DNA from: Grammothele lineata
Lineage: Eukaryota > Basidiomycota > Agaricomycetes > Polyporales > Polyporaceae
Direction of reading: 5' to 3'
Assembly: GCA_002150815.3 (NCBI GenBank)
Contig: NDFF03000383.1
Location: forward strand, 310,001-374,000
Length of the DNA: 64,000 nt
Shown here: in pieces, positions 23,198-35,976 of the stretch
How the letters are laid out: each line of letters opens with the position of its first letter
Position numbering within the stretch: the stretch's first letter is position 1
The notes under the pieces: model-generated
Seen by the model: only the letters and a program-made list of their open reading frames with translations
The model's database searches: none
Told to the model about the DNA's origin: nothing
Translations under genes and position numbers: made by a program

Positions 23198-25513
23198 ATG
23201 TGGTTGCACAATACCGCGACGTTGGATTTACGTTACTTCAATTCCCCCGAGGACGTACCGGGGGGATACGCGATTCTCTCTCACGTCTGGGACTCGGCAG
23301 GAGAGCAGACCTTTCAGGAGGTTCAGGCAATTTGGACGGACTACAGCAATTGGCCTCGTTTTCTCCGTCAGTATGTGTTCGGTGCGTTAACTTTCGTGAA
23401 AAGTGTTGGCGGTATAGGCTCAACGGCAAGTGAATCGTAGACGGACCTTTCTTCGATCGCGTCCCAGATAGGAGCGTCAGACGTGCCAACCTAGCGCGAC
23501 GTCTGCTGAGCTCGCTCTTTCGCTGGCCTATACAAGTGATTTTTCAGCTGTGCGGTTCCCTTATATTTCCTCGGCACCCTCGCAAGCGTATGTCGCCGAA
23601 GATCCGTAACCTGTGCAAGCTCGCGCGTGCTCAGGGATATGATTGGGCATGGGCCGACACCTCGTGCATCAACAAGGAGAGCAGCGCTGAGCTGTCCGAA
23701 GGAATCAACTCCATGTACCGGTATTACGCCCTCTCCGATGTATGCTACGTCTACCTCGCAGACGTGACGCCGGGAGAGCAAGGGAAGGGGGCCCCGTGGA
23801 GCAAGTGGTACACCCGCGGATGGACGCTGCAAGAGCTTCTCGCACCTAAGCTGGTCGTCTTCCTCGCCAAGGATTGGTCTGTGTTAGGCACCAAGACGGA
23901 CTTCGCACAGGAACTTTCGAAGATCACCGAGATCCCTGAGAAGGTATTGAAGTTCGAGCAGGACCTCTCTGATATCAGTATCGCGGCGCGAATGTCCTGG
24001 GCTTCGGGCCGCAAGACTACTCGAGTGGAGGACGAGGCGTATTGTTTGATGGGGATTTTCGGTGTCAATATGCCAACTCTGTACGGCGAGGGTCAAAACG
24101 CATTCTATCGCTTGCAGGAGGAGATTATGAAGACGTCTTGTGATACCTCCCTCTTTGCCTGGGGAAGGTTTCAAGCTCCCGGTTGCGGGCACGAAACAAC
24201 ATCTTGGTCGGAAGTTTCTAGTCAAACATATCTCTTTGCACCGTCACCAACGTTTTTCACTGAGTACTCGAACGTGGTTTCTGACGGCCCGATCACGGCC
24301 GCGGCGGAAGCGGTGAGTCTTCTTGAAGCAGCTAAGCAAGACCTGCGGTCATTGAGATTGATGATACGTATCGTAGGCTGATCAGGCTTCCCAACAGTCC
24401 ACAGATCAACCTCAGGCAATGCAAACAAGAATCCCTACGTTCTCTGTCACTCCGAACGGAGTGTTGGCACATGCTCCAGTGGCCAAGTATGACGGGAACT
24501 CGCTTCTTATCCTCTCGTGCTCGGCTGTTGACGATAAAGGCGTAAACCGGCCGCTCGCGTTATTCCTCGAAGACCAGGGATTAACGACACTTGATCGGCC
24601 CGTCTACCGCATTTGTCCCAAAGGTTTTCATCAAATGCGCACGGTACATCTATGGGACCACTCTAACATACCCAGTTCCAAGAGTTCCTGGGTTCCGGAT
24701 CACATCGCGCCATGCTGGAAAAGCATATACCTCTCACCGTCTCGCCTCGAACACCACGCAGACCCCTCCTCGCCATTGCTGGACCCACTCACACACTTTA
24801 CCAGTACCTCTACTCCTCCACCATTCCGCTTTCCGCTCGCGACGTGCCGCGCACTTGCGTCCTGGGCCCCAGGAGATCGAATGCATATACAACTGGTCGG
24901 CGTAGCGGAGAGCGTACCCACGCCCCTGACGGCCACCAGCCCTCCCGTAACAATCATATTCCGCCTTTCCCCATCCGGGGGGTTCAACTACTCAGACATC
25001 AAGTATCTGACCGTCAGCGCAGGTCTATGCGCGAACGCTGTGGAAGGGTTTGGGTCCGGCCTTGGCCGCCACTGGGTCACCGTTCAAACCCATGACTTAC
25101 GCCCACGGCTGGGACAGAACCTTAGTCCTCAAGACATCCAGGAAGAGGAGCAACATGGTCCAGGCTTCGAGCCTCCGGGATGCCAATTCGCAAAGTCACA
25201 TTCCTGTCCTGGTGACCATATCGTTACATGGCGCGCACCAAGGAGGACGTACAAGGCCTCTTTGCGGTTGCTGGACTGGTTGTCTACCGGGAACGTCTAC
25301 GTAACTGTCGGCTTCGAGCGTTGTCCGCTGAACCCAGACGAGACGCTTTTGTTGAAACATTTCGACATACGAGTCGTTGACCCGAGGACCAGTGAAGTCA
25401 AGGTGTCGAGCGACGGTACTTCGTGGGTTCCACACTCGGACCGCAATACGGAAATCGTGGTGTTGCCTGATTTGCAAGGGCTGACACTCTCCTTGTCGAA
25501 TAATGAGTACTAG
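23198..25513 (+). CDS. HET-domain protein (heterokaryon-incompatibility type, HET-E-1-like)
   Basis: Cytosolic protein of the fungal HET family; in ascomycetes HET domains trigger cell death on fusion of incompatible hyphae, but roles of the basidiomycete versions are mostly untested. The start MWLHNTATLDLRYF and PGGYAILSHVWDS form the HET N-terminal motif. After an intron starting near 23380 the second exon has SPKIRNLCKLAR, GYDWAWADTSCINK, SAELSEGINSMYRYYALSDVCYVYLADV and RGWTLQELLAP, the three classical HET motifs. Next come RMSWASGRKTTRVEDEAYCLMGIFGVNMPTLYGEG and FYRLQEEIM, typical of the following DUF8212-type region. An intron begins near 24314 and ends near 24410. The C-terminal 365 residues (to stop at 25513) are rich in beta-type sequence and not recognised. 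No NACHT or WD40 repeats follow. The first exon-intron join (23380-23590) is approximate. Confidence 0.85.
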
Positions 25514-27366
25514 ATATCTCGACGCATTCGGTACGGCGTTGTTGGTTTGCTATTCGTATGCAGTCAGATGTAGTTCGGTCATGATCCCTCCCTTTGATAG
25601 GCACTTACGCAGATAGATATATGCAGCGAGAGGAGAACATCGCCTTGCAGTAACAATGTATTTGCCCTTCAGCGTATGGGCCAATCTCGGTGTGCCATAA
25701 GGTCTACTTCTACCGCCGGCAGCTGCAGCCGCATGCCGAGGAGGTCAGTATATTCACGAATAGCAAACCCCGAGGCCTCGGGCTCGGGCAAAGGCCACGA
25801 AGAGGCCCGCGCGAGGACCGCGAACCATCTAGAAATATGGGAAAGTGCCCTCGAGTGGGAACGGGAAGGCTGTAAAGACAGAACTTACGCGCTGTAGGGC
25901 ATGCTCTCGGAGACCCGACCGGCGATGGTGCCTTGGTCCGAGCGCTGCATGGCGGTAGAACGGAATCTTGCACTGGGCGGCGGCCCTTGTTAGTGAAGCG
26001 TCATCGCGGTTCGCCACGTAGTACCGTATCCCTGCCACCTTCGCATCCGGAGTCATGGGGTCGGGTTGACACTGCTCTATATCGCACTGATGTTCCGTCC
26101 TTAGTATGCGCGCGCCGCCCCTAGAAGTTCCACGGCCTGCACCAGACCTGAGAGCTCACGGCGTCTTAGGACAGTGAACATGCGTTGAGTCAACCAGTTT
26201 TGACGCGACCGCGACGCGCGACGCTCCGATAACAACAAGAGGCTCCGGGTGCGCACCTTTTGGCCAGGTCGCTCTCGCCTCATGCGCGCGCGCCGAGTGT
26301 TTCCCGACAAACGTTTTGCTAGACTCCGCGAGAGGTGCGACGTAGTTTGAGTTTGAATCTATGAGGACAAGTTCGCAGCCCGCGACGGAGCAACGCGCGG
26401 GCAGTGCCTGCATGGGAAAATCCCGGCGGGGGCAGACGCGCAGCCACAGCTCGAGCTCTTTTCCCAGACCATCTTTCTGTATCAGCGTGTTCCCACTCCC
26501 AGGCTAAGACCTCCCCACACATTTCCGTCAACATCCATAGGTGCACTTCAGACCGCAGTTATGCGCAAAGTGAAAGGCGGAACAAGCATAGACGGCCTAC
26601 GTCGACTCGAAACCAACTTACGGCCTGCGCCAGCGGTCGCGATATCCGAATGCCTCTGATACCGCCTGCTCTTGGCAGGAAGATCCCATGCGAGTCTATT
26701 CTCTCGGTATCAGCGTGGAAGCCTTGGGTCATACAGAGAAGACCGCGTTGAAGGTGCGTTGACTGAATCGCTCCAGCTACATATGAGAAAAATTTCCTAC
26801 TCTCTCGCTCCCCATGGGCGCGGCAAACGCTGATGATAGTTCCTGAAGGGCTCTTCAGTAATGCTCTCGAACGTGTTCTAGTACTTGGCTTGCGTCGTCC
26901 AACTGTGCAGTTCCCGCCCACGCGCTGCGCACGGCGTTCTCCGGACGGCGGGCTTCCCATGCGCTGATGTCTAAAACATTGCCTTACCGGCTATCCAGCC
27001 TTTATACCATCCCCGGCCCCTCCTATGAGACTTTCCGCGCTCTAAAACTCCCGACCCCACAGGCGGGGCCCACCCATCCACCCACGCACGAGCCGCAGGT
27101 CCCAGCGGCGAGGTGGCGTTTTCTCGCGGTGGCTCGTTTGAGCCCAGCACCCCTTTAAACGTCCCACCTCCCGGGCTCGATCCAATTTTGCCTCCCTCAT
27201 CCACGCCCGTTGCTTGAGAGCGCCGCGCTGGATCCCCTTTGCGCCGTCCGCCTCGCCATCCCCGTCGGTCTGCCAAGTACGCTAGCGCGGTCTTGGTGCG
27301 GAGAAGCCATCGCCAGCGACGACTGCGACGCCCCGCTCCGTCTATCATTATTCCTAACCGTTTGCT
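25514..27366. other. 1.85 kb intergenic, no supported gene
   Basis: No frame with recognisable content. A TTTATACC box near 26999-27007 and a TTTAAA box near 27153-27159 precede the surface-protein gene and are candidate core promoter elements, although the distances to its ATG (about 210-360 bases) imply a long leader. Confidence 0.45.
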
Positions 27367-29715
27367 ATGAGGTGCGTCTCCCGCGTATCCGGGACTCGGG
27401 AGTCGGGGACCAGGTACGAACCGTAGACAGAAGCAGTCCGCTGACAAGGCTGAAATGTCGCAGGCCAAGGCGACGCGCATCCCGCCCCTCATGGATAGCG
27501 CTGCTCCTTTCGCCGCCGATACTGCCCTTCTTGCTCCCTCTCACGGTCGCCCGCGCCGGCAACATCACCGTCGACGACACGTCCGGGTTGATCGTCTATA
27601 CCCCTGCAACGTCGTGGCACGCCTCCACTTTGCCGTGCTCGACATGTCTGCAGCCCGACCCGTCAATAGCGAGTCAGGGCACTTGGCACGATGGGACGCA
27701 CATCATCCCCACTGCAGACGACGACGACGCCCCCGCGTCGACCACGACATCTGCGCAGCCAACCCAGTCGTCGAAGGCCGCAGACGACGACGACAACAAG
27801 GACGACGACGATGACAAAAAGAGCGATGACGACGACAAAAACAGTGATGCGGATGATGGGAAGGACACGGACAGTGATGCGAAGACGAGCGGAAACGATG
27901 CTGACGACGGGAAGAGGCGTCGACGGAGGAGAGCGCACGCGTCGGGCCTGCGCGTTATGCGTAGACAAGACGCGAGCAACGATTCCAACTCCAATCCCTT
28001 CTTCACACCACATTTCGATAGCGATGACGCAGGCTTTGTGGACCAGCCCGTGTTCGCTCAGTTCAATTTCACCGGTGCGTGCACCGTCCCCGCGCGTCAC
28101 GGGATCCACCTGGATCGCCGTCGAATGAGATTGTCCGTCTCTGTGCGCACGATGCTAACGAGCATCACACAGGTTCCGCGGTATATGTCTTCGCTATCAT
28201 CCCGCTCGGGGCCGCTAAAGCAAACTCGACGCCGACGTTCATGAATCTCACGTTTGAGGTGGACTCGCACACGGCTGGGACTTACCAGCACATCGGGCAG
28301 GCGTCTCTGGCAGGGCAGTTCCAACCCACTACGCTGATTTTCAGCGAGACCGACCTGGCGGAGGCGCCGCACTCGCTAACGATTGAGATCGGGCCGGATT
28401 CTGTGCTGCTGTTGGACTCCATCGTATACACACAGGGGGCTGCAGAGGACGGTGCGGGGGCGAGCACGTCTGTTGTCGGTTCTTCCAGCAGCACTGCCCC
28501 TGACGCTCAACATACGGGGTCAGGGACTGGGAGCCCGGCGTCAACCGATGGACCGGGACACACTAACTTGTGCGTATAATTCCCGCTTTTATTTCGGGAC
28601 GCTGCCATTCACTCACGCACCGAATTATCCCATTCGCTGGCTCGGGTCAACATCTCACTGGCTCCCGTCTCGTGCGTTCGTTATGTACTCCATCGCACGC
28701 ACTCGCCCCTCTCCTCTCTTACTGTTCGCCCCCCACCTTTCCACTACTCCCGCCGCCGCCCTTCCCTCCTTCCTCCCTCGCCGCCGACATGTCTTCCAGG
28801 TCCGCTAGCCAGATGAAAGCCCACAACATCGCGACCTTTGCGGGCGCGGTTGGAGGCAGCGTTGGCCTCCTCGCCGTCCTCGCGCTTTCATTGGCTATCA
28901 GCATCTACCGCCGGCGGCTTCGTGCCCGCAGACGAGACCGCCGCCTCCGCCGCGCACATAACCGCTCGGATCCCGATTTCGACGGCGAATCCTTCCATAC
29001 GGACGGTTCAGACGACAGCCCGCCTATGCAGGGCCCCGCGCCATTCGTTCCTCGCTATTTCCCCGGTACCGTTGTCCCCGCGCCCCCACCACCTTATTCC
29101 CCGCCCGCAGACGCCACGACAGCACTTCTCGCCTCCATGTCGCCGCCGTGGGGTCCTACGCGTCTTCCTGGCCCAGGAGAGGACACGTCATACGCTGACC
29201 GTCCCCCGCCCTCGCCGCCGCCACTTCCAGAAGACGGCGTGGAGGACTACTTCGCACCGCCTTCATTCCCCACAGCAATTTCCTCCCCGATACCCGCGAT
29301 CGTAGCTGGGTACTCACCCGTGCCCCCTGGCCCGACGAGCACATCGCCCGTCCCACTGCACACGAACGGCTCCAGTTCGCGCGGCGTCTACGACTCGACT
29401 CATCCGCGCCCGCGGGCGGATTCAGACGCGCATTCGCAGAGGAGCGACTGGTCGGACCGCCCGCCGTCATTTGCATCCCAGGACCCGGCGCTTTTCCGCT
29501 TACCGCCATCGGACAGCGAGTCGAGCTCGGGGGCTTCGGGGCCCGGCTCATCAAGAGCGAGCACGCACTCGCATTTGCGCGTAGAAGGGAGCGACGGAGG
29601 GAGGACAACACCCACGTTGCTGACGTCGACGGCGCCGACGACGGTGGGCGATTCCCCAAGCATCAGCGGGGACCGGGCATCCGTGCGATCACTACGCTCG
29701 ACGGTGTCCCGGTGA
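27367..29715 (+). CDS. Single-pass cell-surface protein with signal peptide, Asp/Lys tract and long cytoplasmic tail
   Basis: Predicted 642-residue type I membrane protein of a common Agaricomycete architecture; function unknown. The first exon is only five bases (27367-27371, ATGAG), spliced to 27464. This yields MRPRRRASRPSWIALLLSPP and a hydrophobic core ending VARAG, an excellent signal peptide; no other start gives one. The ectodomain opens NITVDDTSGLIVYTPATSW, the motif of a widespread fungal extracellular module, interrupted by an acidic Asp/Lys/Ser stretch (about 27715-27905) and a basic RRRRRRAH stretch. It resumes after the intron 28075-28172 with SAVYVFAIIPLG and LDSIVYTQ. A Ser/Thr-rich stalk precedes the intron 28570-28799. 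The fourth exon has the helix VGGSVGLLAVLALSLAISIY followed by RRRLRARRRDRRLRR, a stop-transfer signal, then a Pro/Ser-rich tail of about 270 residues. The form resembles Mid2/Wsc-type sensors but homology is not claimed. Confidence 0.75.
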
Positions 29716-32700
29716 TGACGCACATTTCATACTGTACTCTATCGCATTATTGGTGAGTTCATGTTCCTCGCGCCTCTGTTCCGATTTTGGCTCTTTTGCG
29801 TGTTTTGGACTTCCCGTGTTCCGTGTCCCGTGCTCCCCACTCAGGTACTTCGTACCTCGCGCGTCGCATTTCGCCCCTTTCCCACCCACGCCCATGGTCG
29901 TGTGCTCGCGCGCGCGAGACCGCAGTTTCGTCTTCGAGTATTTCCGCCGACCTACCTTCCATCGAGGCGGCGGAGGATGACGCTGCGCGGCGAGTGGTGC
30001 GGGCGTGGGCATGCGGGCGAGGAGCCGACGCGCGAAGTGCGAAGTACGAAGTCCCGCCTTGGCGGGTTGAGTGCGCCGTACCCGGGCGTAGGTCGCGCAG
30101 CGACGAGCCGGGCACGGAAACCCTGCGGGCAGTAGGCGGCGTGGAGGCAAGGGGCGAGCGTGGAAGCGCTTACCCCACAGTCGGACCCGGCTTCCCACCG
30201 CAGGCGCGCAGCGTGGCCCCTCTCGCGCCCTGCGTTCCCAGTCTCCGCACCCGCCTTCCCACTCGCGCGTCCGGGCCCGGCTGTGCGCTCTCACGTGTGC
30301 GTACGCTGTCTGTCTCTCCGCCCATTTTGCCGTGCCTGCGCGCGTACAGCGCATGACCAGGCGAGCGGATGTTCGGTCATCTGGGCGGGGTGATAGGTCA
30401 GGCGCGTCCCGTGATGCGTTGAATGGCTGAGATGGATGATGAAGAATGTCTATGTTGCACGCGCGGATACGGACGATGTACGAGTTGAAACGCTGACACG
30501 TTGTTCCGCAGATTACCCGCATACATCGCATCGACATCGTCATCTACACGCATCCTCATCCCTCCGACAACGCCATACCTACCGTCCTTATCTGCATACC
30601 GACCTCACCACGTCATCGAGAGGGTAGTGCGTGATCACCGTCTTCGCTCGGTGCGCGAGGCGACGGGGGACGAAGGCCCACAGAGGATACTGCCATACAG
30701 GAGACGTCGCGGCCGCCCGCCAGAGCACCTGTTGCGCGCTCTGGTAACGTAATGGGTCTCCTTCCCGCGCGAGGACACCCCGCAAGACGCCGCGTCCTCT
30801 TTCTCTGGCACGGTTTCATTCGCGCGCGTTTTCAGGACTCAGGAGCGATTTACGTCGCGTCCTTTCGTCGTTCGCGTTGAACCTCGCACGCAACCCCCTC
30901 CGCACGCACCCGCACGGCGGATGTATCTCACTAGAGCTCGCATAGGCATCGCCACACCCTACGACTTTCTATTTGCATGGCATGTATGTCACGGTGATGT
31001 ACGACGTAGTATTCATGTGTACCAACACCCACGACGACCACCACGCCCTTCACGCCCCCCCTCACGCCCAGGTACGTCTCCCAGCTCGATGAATACGACG
31101 AGGCAGTCTTTGCGCACGATTGTGCTTGGCGTGCAGGCCCCGAGCCGCCTCGCCCTGCTGTATACTTGGGCGCGTGTGCACGAGCATCCTCATTCGGCAA
31201 GTCCGTTGTGCCCGAGCTCCAGTCTCCCGCCGAACGGGAGGACGGCGCGCTCACTGCCCAATTTGGAGTACGGAGACTCACTGAACCTCGCGAAACGGTG
31301 GAGGTGTAATCGTCATGTGTGGTGCGCTTGTGGGCGTGAAAATACCCTCAGACTTGTACATGCACGGTCCCTGGTGGGCTCTCTACTGCCCCACACACCG
31401 TCATCTTCACCACGAACGCTACCGAGGGCAAGTGGAGACGTGAGGCCCTACACCCTCTGAATCATTCTCGGTATAACATGGGCCACCTCTCCAGCGTCAC
31501 AAGAGTACACACCAAATGCTGGGAAGTTGGCCCCCAGTACTAACTTGTGTTCCGCGTGGAGCGTCTGTGGAGGAAAGCGCACCTACGATTTGGCTCGTAT
31601 CTCTATCTCCAAATCCCATCAAATTGCTAGTTCGCAATCGTTGTACTCAGTCCGACGTTCGTGAGTATACTGTAGGGAGACGCAGATGTGATGCACGCCT
31701 CTGCGGCGTACTCCCCCAACGACGATCCAACGGACCCGGAATACGCGAGGAGCCCACATACCCACGCCCCTGCGGGGAAGCCGGCACGTCCTGTCCGGTG
31801 GTGCGGGGACGCGAGTTCCGAACTGTGCCGGCCACAGACCACACGGTAAGCCAGGAGACGCGGGTCACGGGGGGTGAATCCGAGGGCCAGTTGTAGAAGG
31901 AACCTGAGGGCCGTGTCAGCGTCGGCAACACGGTGGCGCGTTTCGTCCCATGTGAGTATGTCGGGGTGTGTCGACGCCGGGACCGCGGGCGCACAGTCGT
32001 GCGCACAAAGGCCGATTGTCGCTACGAGAGGGCAGCTGGAAGGTGGTGCTGTCTTGGCCCATTCAGAGGAGCGGGATAAGCTCTGCCTAGGACAAATTCG
32101 TTCGGGGACCTTGCTCCGTCATCTGGTCGGGAGAATCCATAGAAGTTGACTTGTCGGAGTGGCGAGCGAGCGAGGTGCTGTGGGCGAGCGAGCATATTAC
32201 GCGGAGTGCGATGGCTAATCAATGGCGGGAAGAGATGCGAAGTCACCGGATTCGTGCGAGATGGTAGCGTGGCTATGTGTGCGAGCCAATGAGATGCATT
32301 GGGCGGACTATCTATGGACGAACGCCGGCCCACGAAGTTCTGCATCCGAGCGGCAACTAGATAGACCGTTCGTGGACCAGTGAGAGTACCTGTTGTGAAC
32401 AGAAAGTGTCATATGGGCGAAACAGTCCGCGTCGGCGATTATGATAAACTAGTAAGAGCTGAGTAACTCTCGATGTCAGAAGGAACAGGTCTGCAGTGCT
32501 TAAACGTCGAGATCATTCGGTTCAGCAGGCCACAAAGAATTAAGGAATACAAGTACTCAAGAGTATATTCGGCTCCCCCCGGACGGGATACTAGGATGAA
32601 CGTGCTCCCCAGGCGCGGGAGCGTTAGACGTCTAGGGACAATTTGGAGTCGAGGACCACAGCTGCTGTCGCTGCGCAGTGACACCTTCTCAAGCTCTCCG

Positions 32701-33684
32701 ACTAGGCTGAGTACACACTCATGAGAACAGCTGTAGAGCGTGCAGAGACGCTAGCATGAAATGTGGGAAGCATGTTGTTGACGTGTTGTATACGGTGCAG
32801 AGTTATAGACTTGAGCTTCCCGCTTGGCAGGTACAACAAGCCCAAGGCCGTGTCGAAGCTACGGCCGTTATCAGTAAGCACTCCTACGTCTCCTCAATAT
32901 AGCTCAAAAGCAGCACCTCATAGCTTGTAGCAAGTATTTTCGTGTTACACTTTGAAGATTGAATATCAACAACCCTGCTGCTACTCACAAGCTACTCAGG
33001 CCAACTCAGGCTCACGAACTTTCGAGTTGGAGTTGCGTTCAGTTAGGCTTATCCCAGTCATTGAACCGGCGATGGAGATTCAAAAAGCAGAGAACTCACT
33101 GCATTGAATATTCATTCGTCGACGTATGGAATACCATACTGTAGTGGTCAACCCTCAAATACCACAGGGAGGTCCCGGTCAAGGCTAGTAGATCCCCGGC
33201 GTTCAAAATGATGACGCAAGTCTGGAAGCGAGACGCCGAAAGGTGACGTAAGCGATCGTAGCCATGAGCAGCCGGCGCTTGTGCTCGGAGCTTGCGCGTT
33301 TCTGCCGCTGCGACGGCCACTACACAACTTGTGTTCAAACCTCCAATCATACTTCACGAGACAGCAAGTACGGCTCAGGAGTTGGACATTAGTCCGCATT
33401 CTGGTGGATTGAAGAGTTGAGGATCCTCTTCGCCCGTATCTCACACCAGGTTACCAGGCAGGACGTCACAAGTCCACACCTTCGGATCACCTCAGCATCT
33501 TGGCGCTATCCGGCCGAGGCTTCTTCAATCTAGTTGAAGGGCACTGCTACGACAGCCACGAGCGTCGAGAGCATATGCGCTTGATGGGCTACGGGCCAAT
33601 ATCTGTAAGGAGTCTTGATCATTTTGTACGCGATCTCAGTCGCTGATCTATATACGACTATGAAGCTCCCGCGCAGGCTTCAAT
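29716..33684. other. 4 kb gene-poor region
   Basis: Many overlapping Arg/Pro/Ser-rich frames occur in the G+C-rich part (29750-31450), on both strands and without motifs, typical of non-coding G+C-rich DNA. The part from 32400 to 33680 is A+T-richer and has only short frames. No transposase, reverse transcriptase or RNA gene was recognised. The last few hundred bases carry the VPS36 promoter. Confidence 0.5.
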
Positions 33685-35976
33685 ATGGCTCTCAAACGAT
33701 TTACGAACACCGTGGACGGCACGATTCCGGTCCCTGCATTGCTGTACGAAGACGAAGTTCTCCTTACAAGTCAAGATAACGTCGGGATCTACGATGGGTA
33801 AGATGAGCTATCAATCGTCATTCCTATCCTTCTGCCCCTCCCCGACATCTCATTGTTCTTACTCTAGCCCACAGAAGTCGCTACATCATCAAGCAGGCTC
33901 AGTGCACGCAACAACGCATCGCCTGTTCTATATCGACGGAGCACATCCATTTTCGCGTTCCTTTGCGCTTGACCTTTCGCATATCGCGAGGACAGAACAT
34001 TACGCAGGTTTATTCACGAGCTCACCGAAAGTAACGCTCTACCTCAACCAACCTCCTCCGAAGATCAACTTGCCTGATCAATCCTCGGTATCTACGGAAC
34101 GCAACACCCCTCATCCGGGACCTTCGAACGATCTCGACTTCTGGGAGTGCGAAGTGTGTAGTAATCGTAACCCAATCGGCCTCACATCCTCCCCGGTCTG
34201 CTCCCTATGCGGTGTTCCTCGCGCATCCATCAAGGCCCCCATTAATATCCCCGTGAAGACAACATCTCCGCCATCTCACCCCCTTTCCACGTCCCTTCCG
34301 TCCTCTTCTTTGAATCTGGCAAAGCTCAGCCTCTCCAGTTCACCCTCACCCTCCCCTCCAGCTCCAGTACCAACTAGTCCAACAGGAGAAATCGCTTGCA
34401 TAGCCTGTACTTTCCTAAACAGTGCCCTTCTGCGCGAGTGCGAGATCTGCGGGACGCCACTTCCTCCACAGCCGTCACAGCCCCAACCACTGCAGCCGCC
34501 CGCGGCTAGATCTGCCCCGGCTTCGCGCTCTGCGACCCCAGCGCCCGACTCGGATGACGACTGGGACGACGAGACGCCGGAGAAGCGGATGATCAGACTC
34601 AGTTTCCGCAAGGGAGGCGACAAGCCGTTTTACAATGTGCTTAGGCGATGTCTCCTTGGGAAAGCGTGGCAGGTATGTATACCTCACGTGGGTCAGAGAA
34701 TCAGGAGTATAACACTGAATTTTCTTTAGAGCAAGGCAGAAGCCAGGAGAGCAGAGCCCTCCGCCGCAGGTCCTGCGTCTAGGCCCCTCGGAAGATCCGG
34801 CATCAGTACGTGCCGCTTTTTCGTGTTCAAAGCAATATATCTTCCGCTGACAGTGTTTACCTGCCACAGATGGCATTCTTCGCTCCGTCGAGACGACTGC
34901 AGCGACGTCACAGTCCAATATGGAGGACGCTCTCGCAGACCTGGAGGCGCTAATGGTCAAGTGGAAAGACATGGTCAAGCTCTCGCAAGACCTCAACGAG
35001 CGGCTGACCGCCGCTTCCGGCGGCCCCTCCGCCTCTTCCGTTGGCACCGGCGCCGCACCTGTGGAGCCGGAAGAGGCGACGTTCATCCGCTCGTCACTCG
35101 CGCAGCTCGGGCTGCAGATGCCGAACGCGCCGGTGACGCAGGATATGGTGCGCGACGAGCGCAGCTGGCTCGAGGAGCTCGCGCGCGAACTCGCCGGCGT
35201 CCTCCAGGGGAGTGGCACGGGCGAGGGCATGATGCGCAAGCGTGGTGTCGTCGGCCTCGATGAGGTATGGGGCGGCTGGAACCGCGCGCGGGGTGTGGGT
35301 GCGTGTCTATTTCCATTCATTATAATTGGCGACCCGGCCTCTCGACTCGGGTTGGCGGCTAGGAGGCACTAAGACAGCTTGAGCTAACTCTCGTTTTCCA
35401 CCGCAGCGCTCGTCCCGCCGGCTACACTCCTTCAGGTACTCCCGCATCTGCCGAGCTTCACTCTGCCTCCAATCCGCATGCGGACGTTTGTGGCATCGGG
35501 CCTCTCGGTCCTCCACACGCCCCCGTACGGGGGTGCGGCGTTCGCGTCTAGGCTTGTCAGCCTCCTGTCCCTCGGTGAGCACTGCGCAGCTCATAACTCT
35601 ATTCTTTTTCGCGGCGTGATCTGCTGACATACCCATCTCCCAAACCCGTCATACTCTCATCGTGGTATTTTCGACCGCGGCCGGGATACACTTGTTCGCT
35701 TCCTGCTGCCAATCACGTTCCCACGATACACATCCTCGCCGAGTAGTTGGACCGCGCACAACTGTCGAAATCGCGCAGGAAGAGGACCTGCCTATCGGTC
35801 TCACGCAAGACATGGTGGATGAAGTTGAGCGTGACGGCGAAATCTGCCGAGACGACGGTGGGGGCGGTGTCTCCGCATTCTCCACACATTGGGCGGCAAG
35901 CGTCGTCGAGGGCGGAGGAGAGGTCCAATGGTGGGCGAACGTATTTAGGGGGTACGTGTGGGATGGACAGGAGTGA
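33685..35976 (+). CDS. VPS36: VPS36, ESCRT-II subunit with GLUE domain and two NZF zinc fingers
   Basis: Subunit of the endosomal ESCRT-II complex that binds PI3P and ubiquitinated cargo and helps sort receptors into multivesicular bodies. Exon 1 (33685-33797) starts MALKRFTNTVDGTIPVPALL and enters the GLUE (split PH) domain, which continues after the intron with THRLFYIDG. As in yeast Vps36, NZF fingers are inserted in the GLUE domain: finger 1 WECEVC...CSLCG (34143-34220, with a longer 13-residue spacing) and finger 2 IACIACTFLNS...CEICG (34396-34455, canonical C-x2-C-x10-C-x2-C). The EAP30/winged-helix part follows an intron near 34673-34730: LGRSGI, then GLDEVWGGWNRARGV (35255-35298), ALVPPATLLQVLPHLPSFTL, and the last winged helix ending CRDD near 35850. 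The exon boundary around 35575-35760 is uncertain and may hide a short exon. Stop at 35976. Confidence 0.88.
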
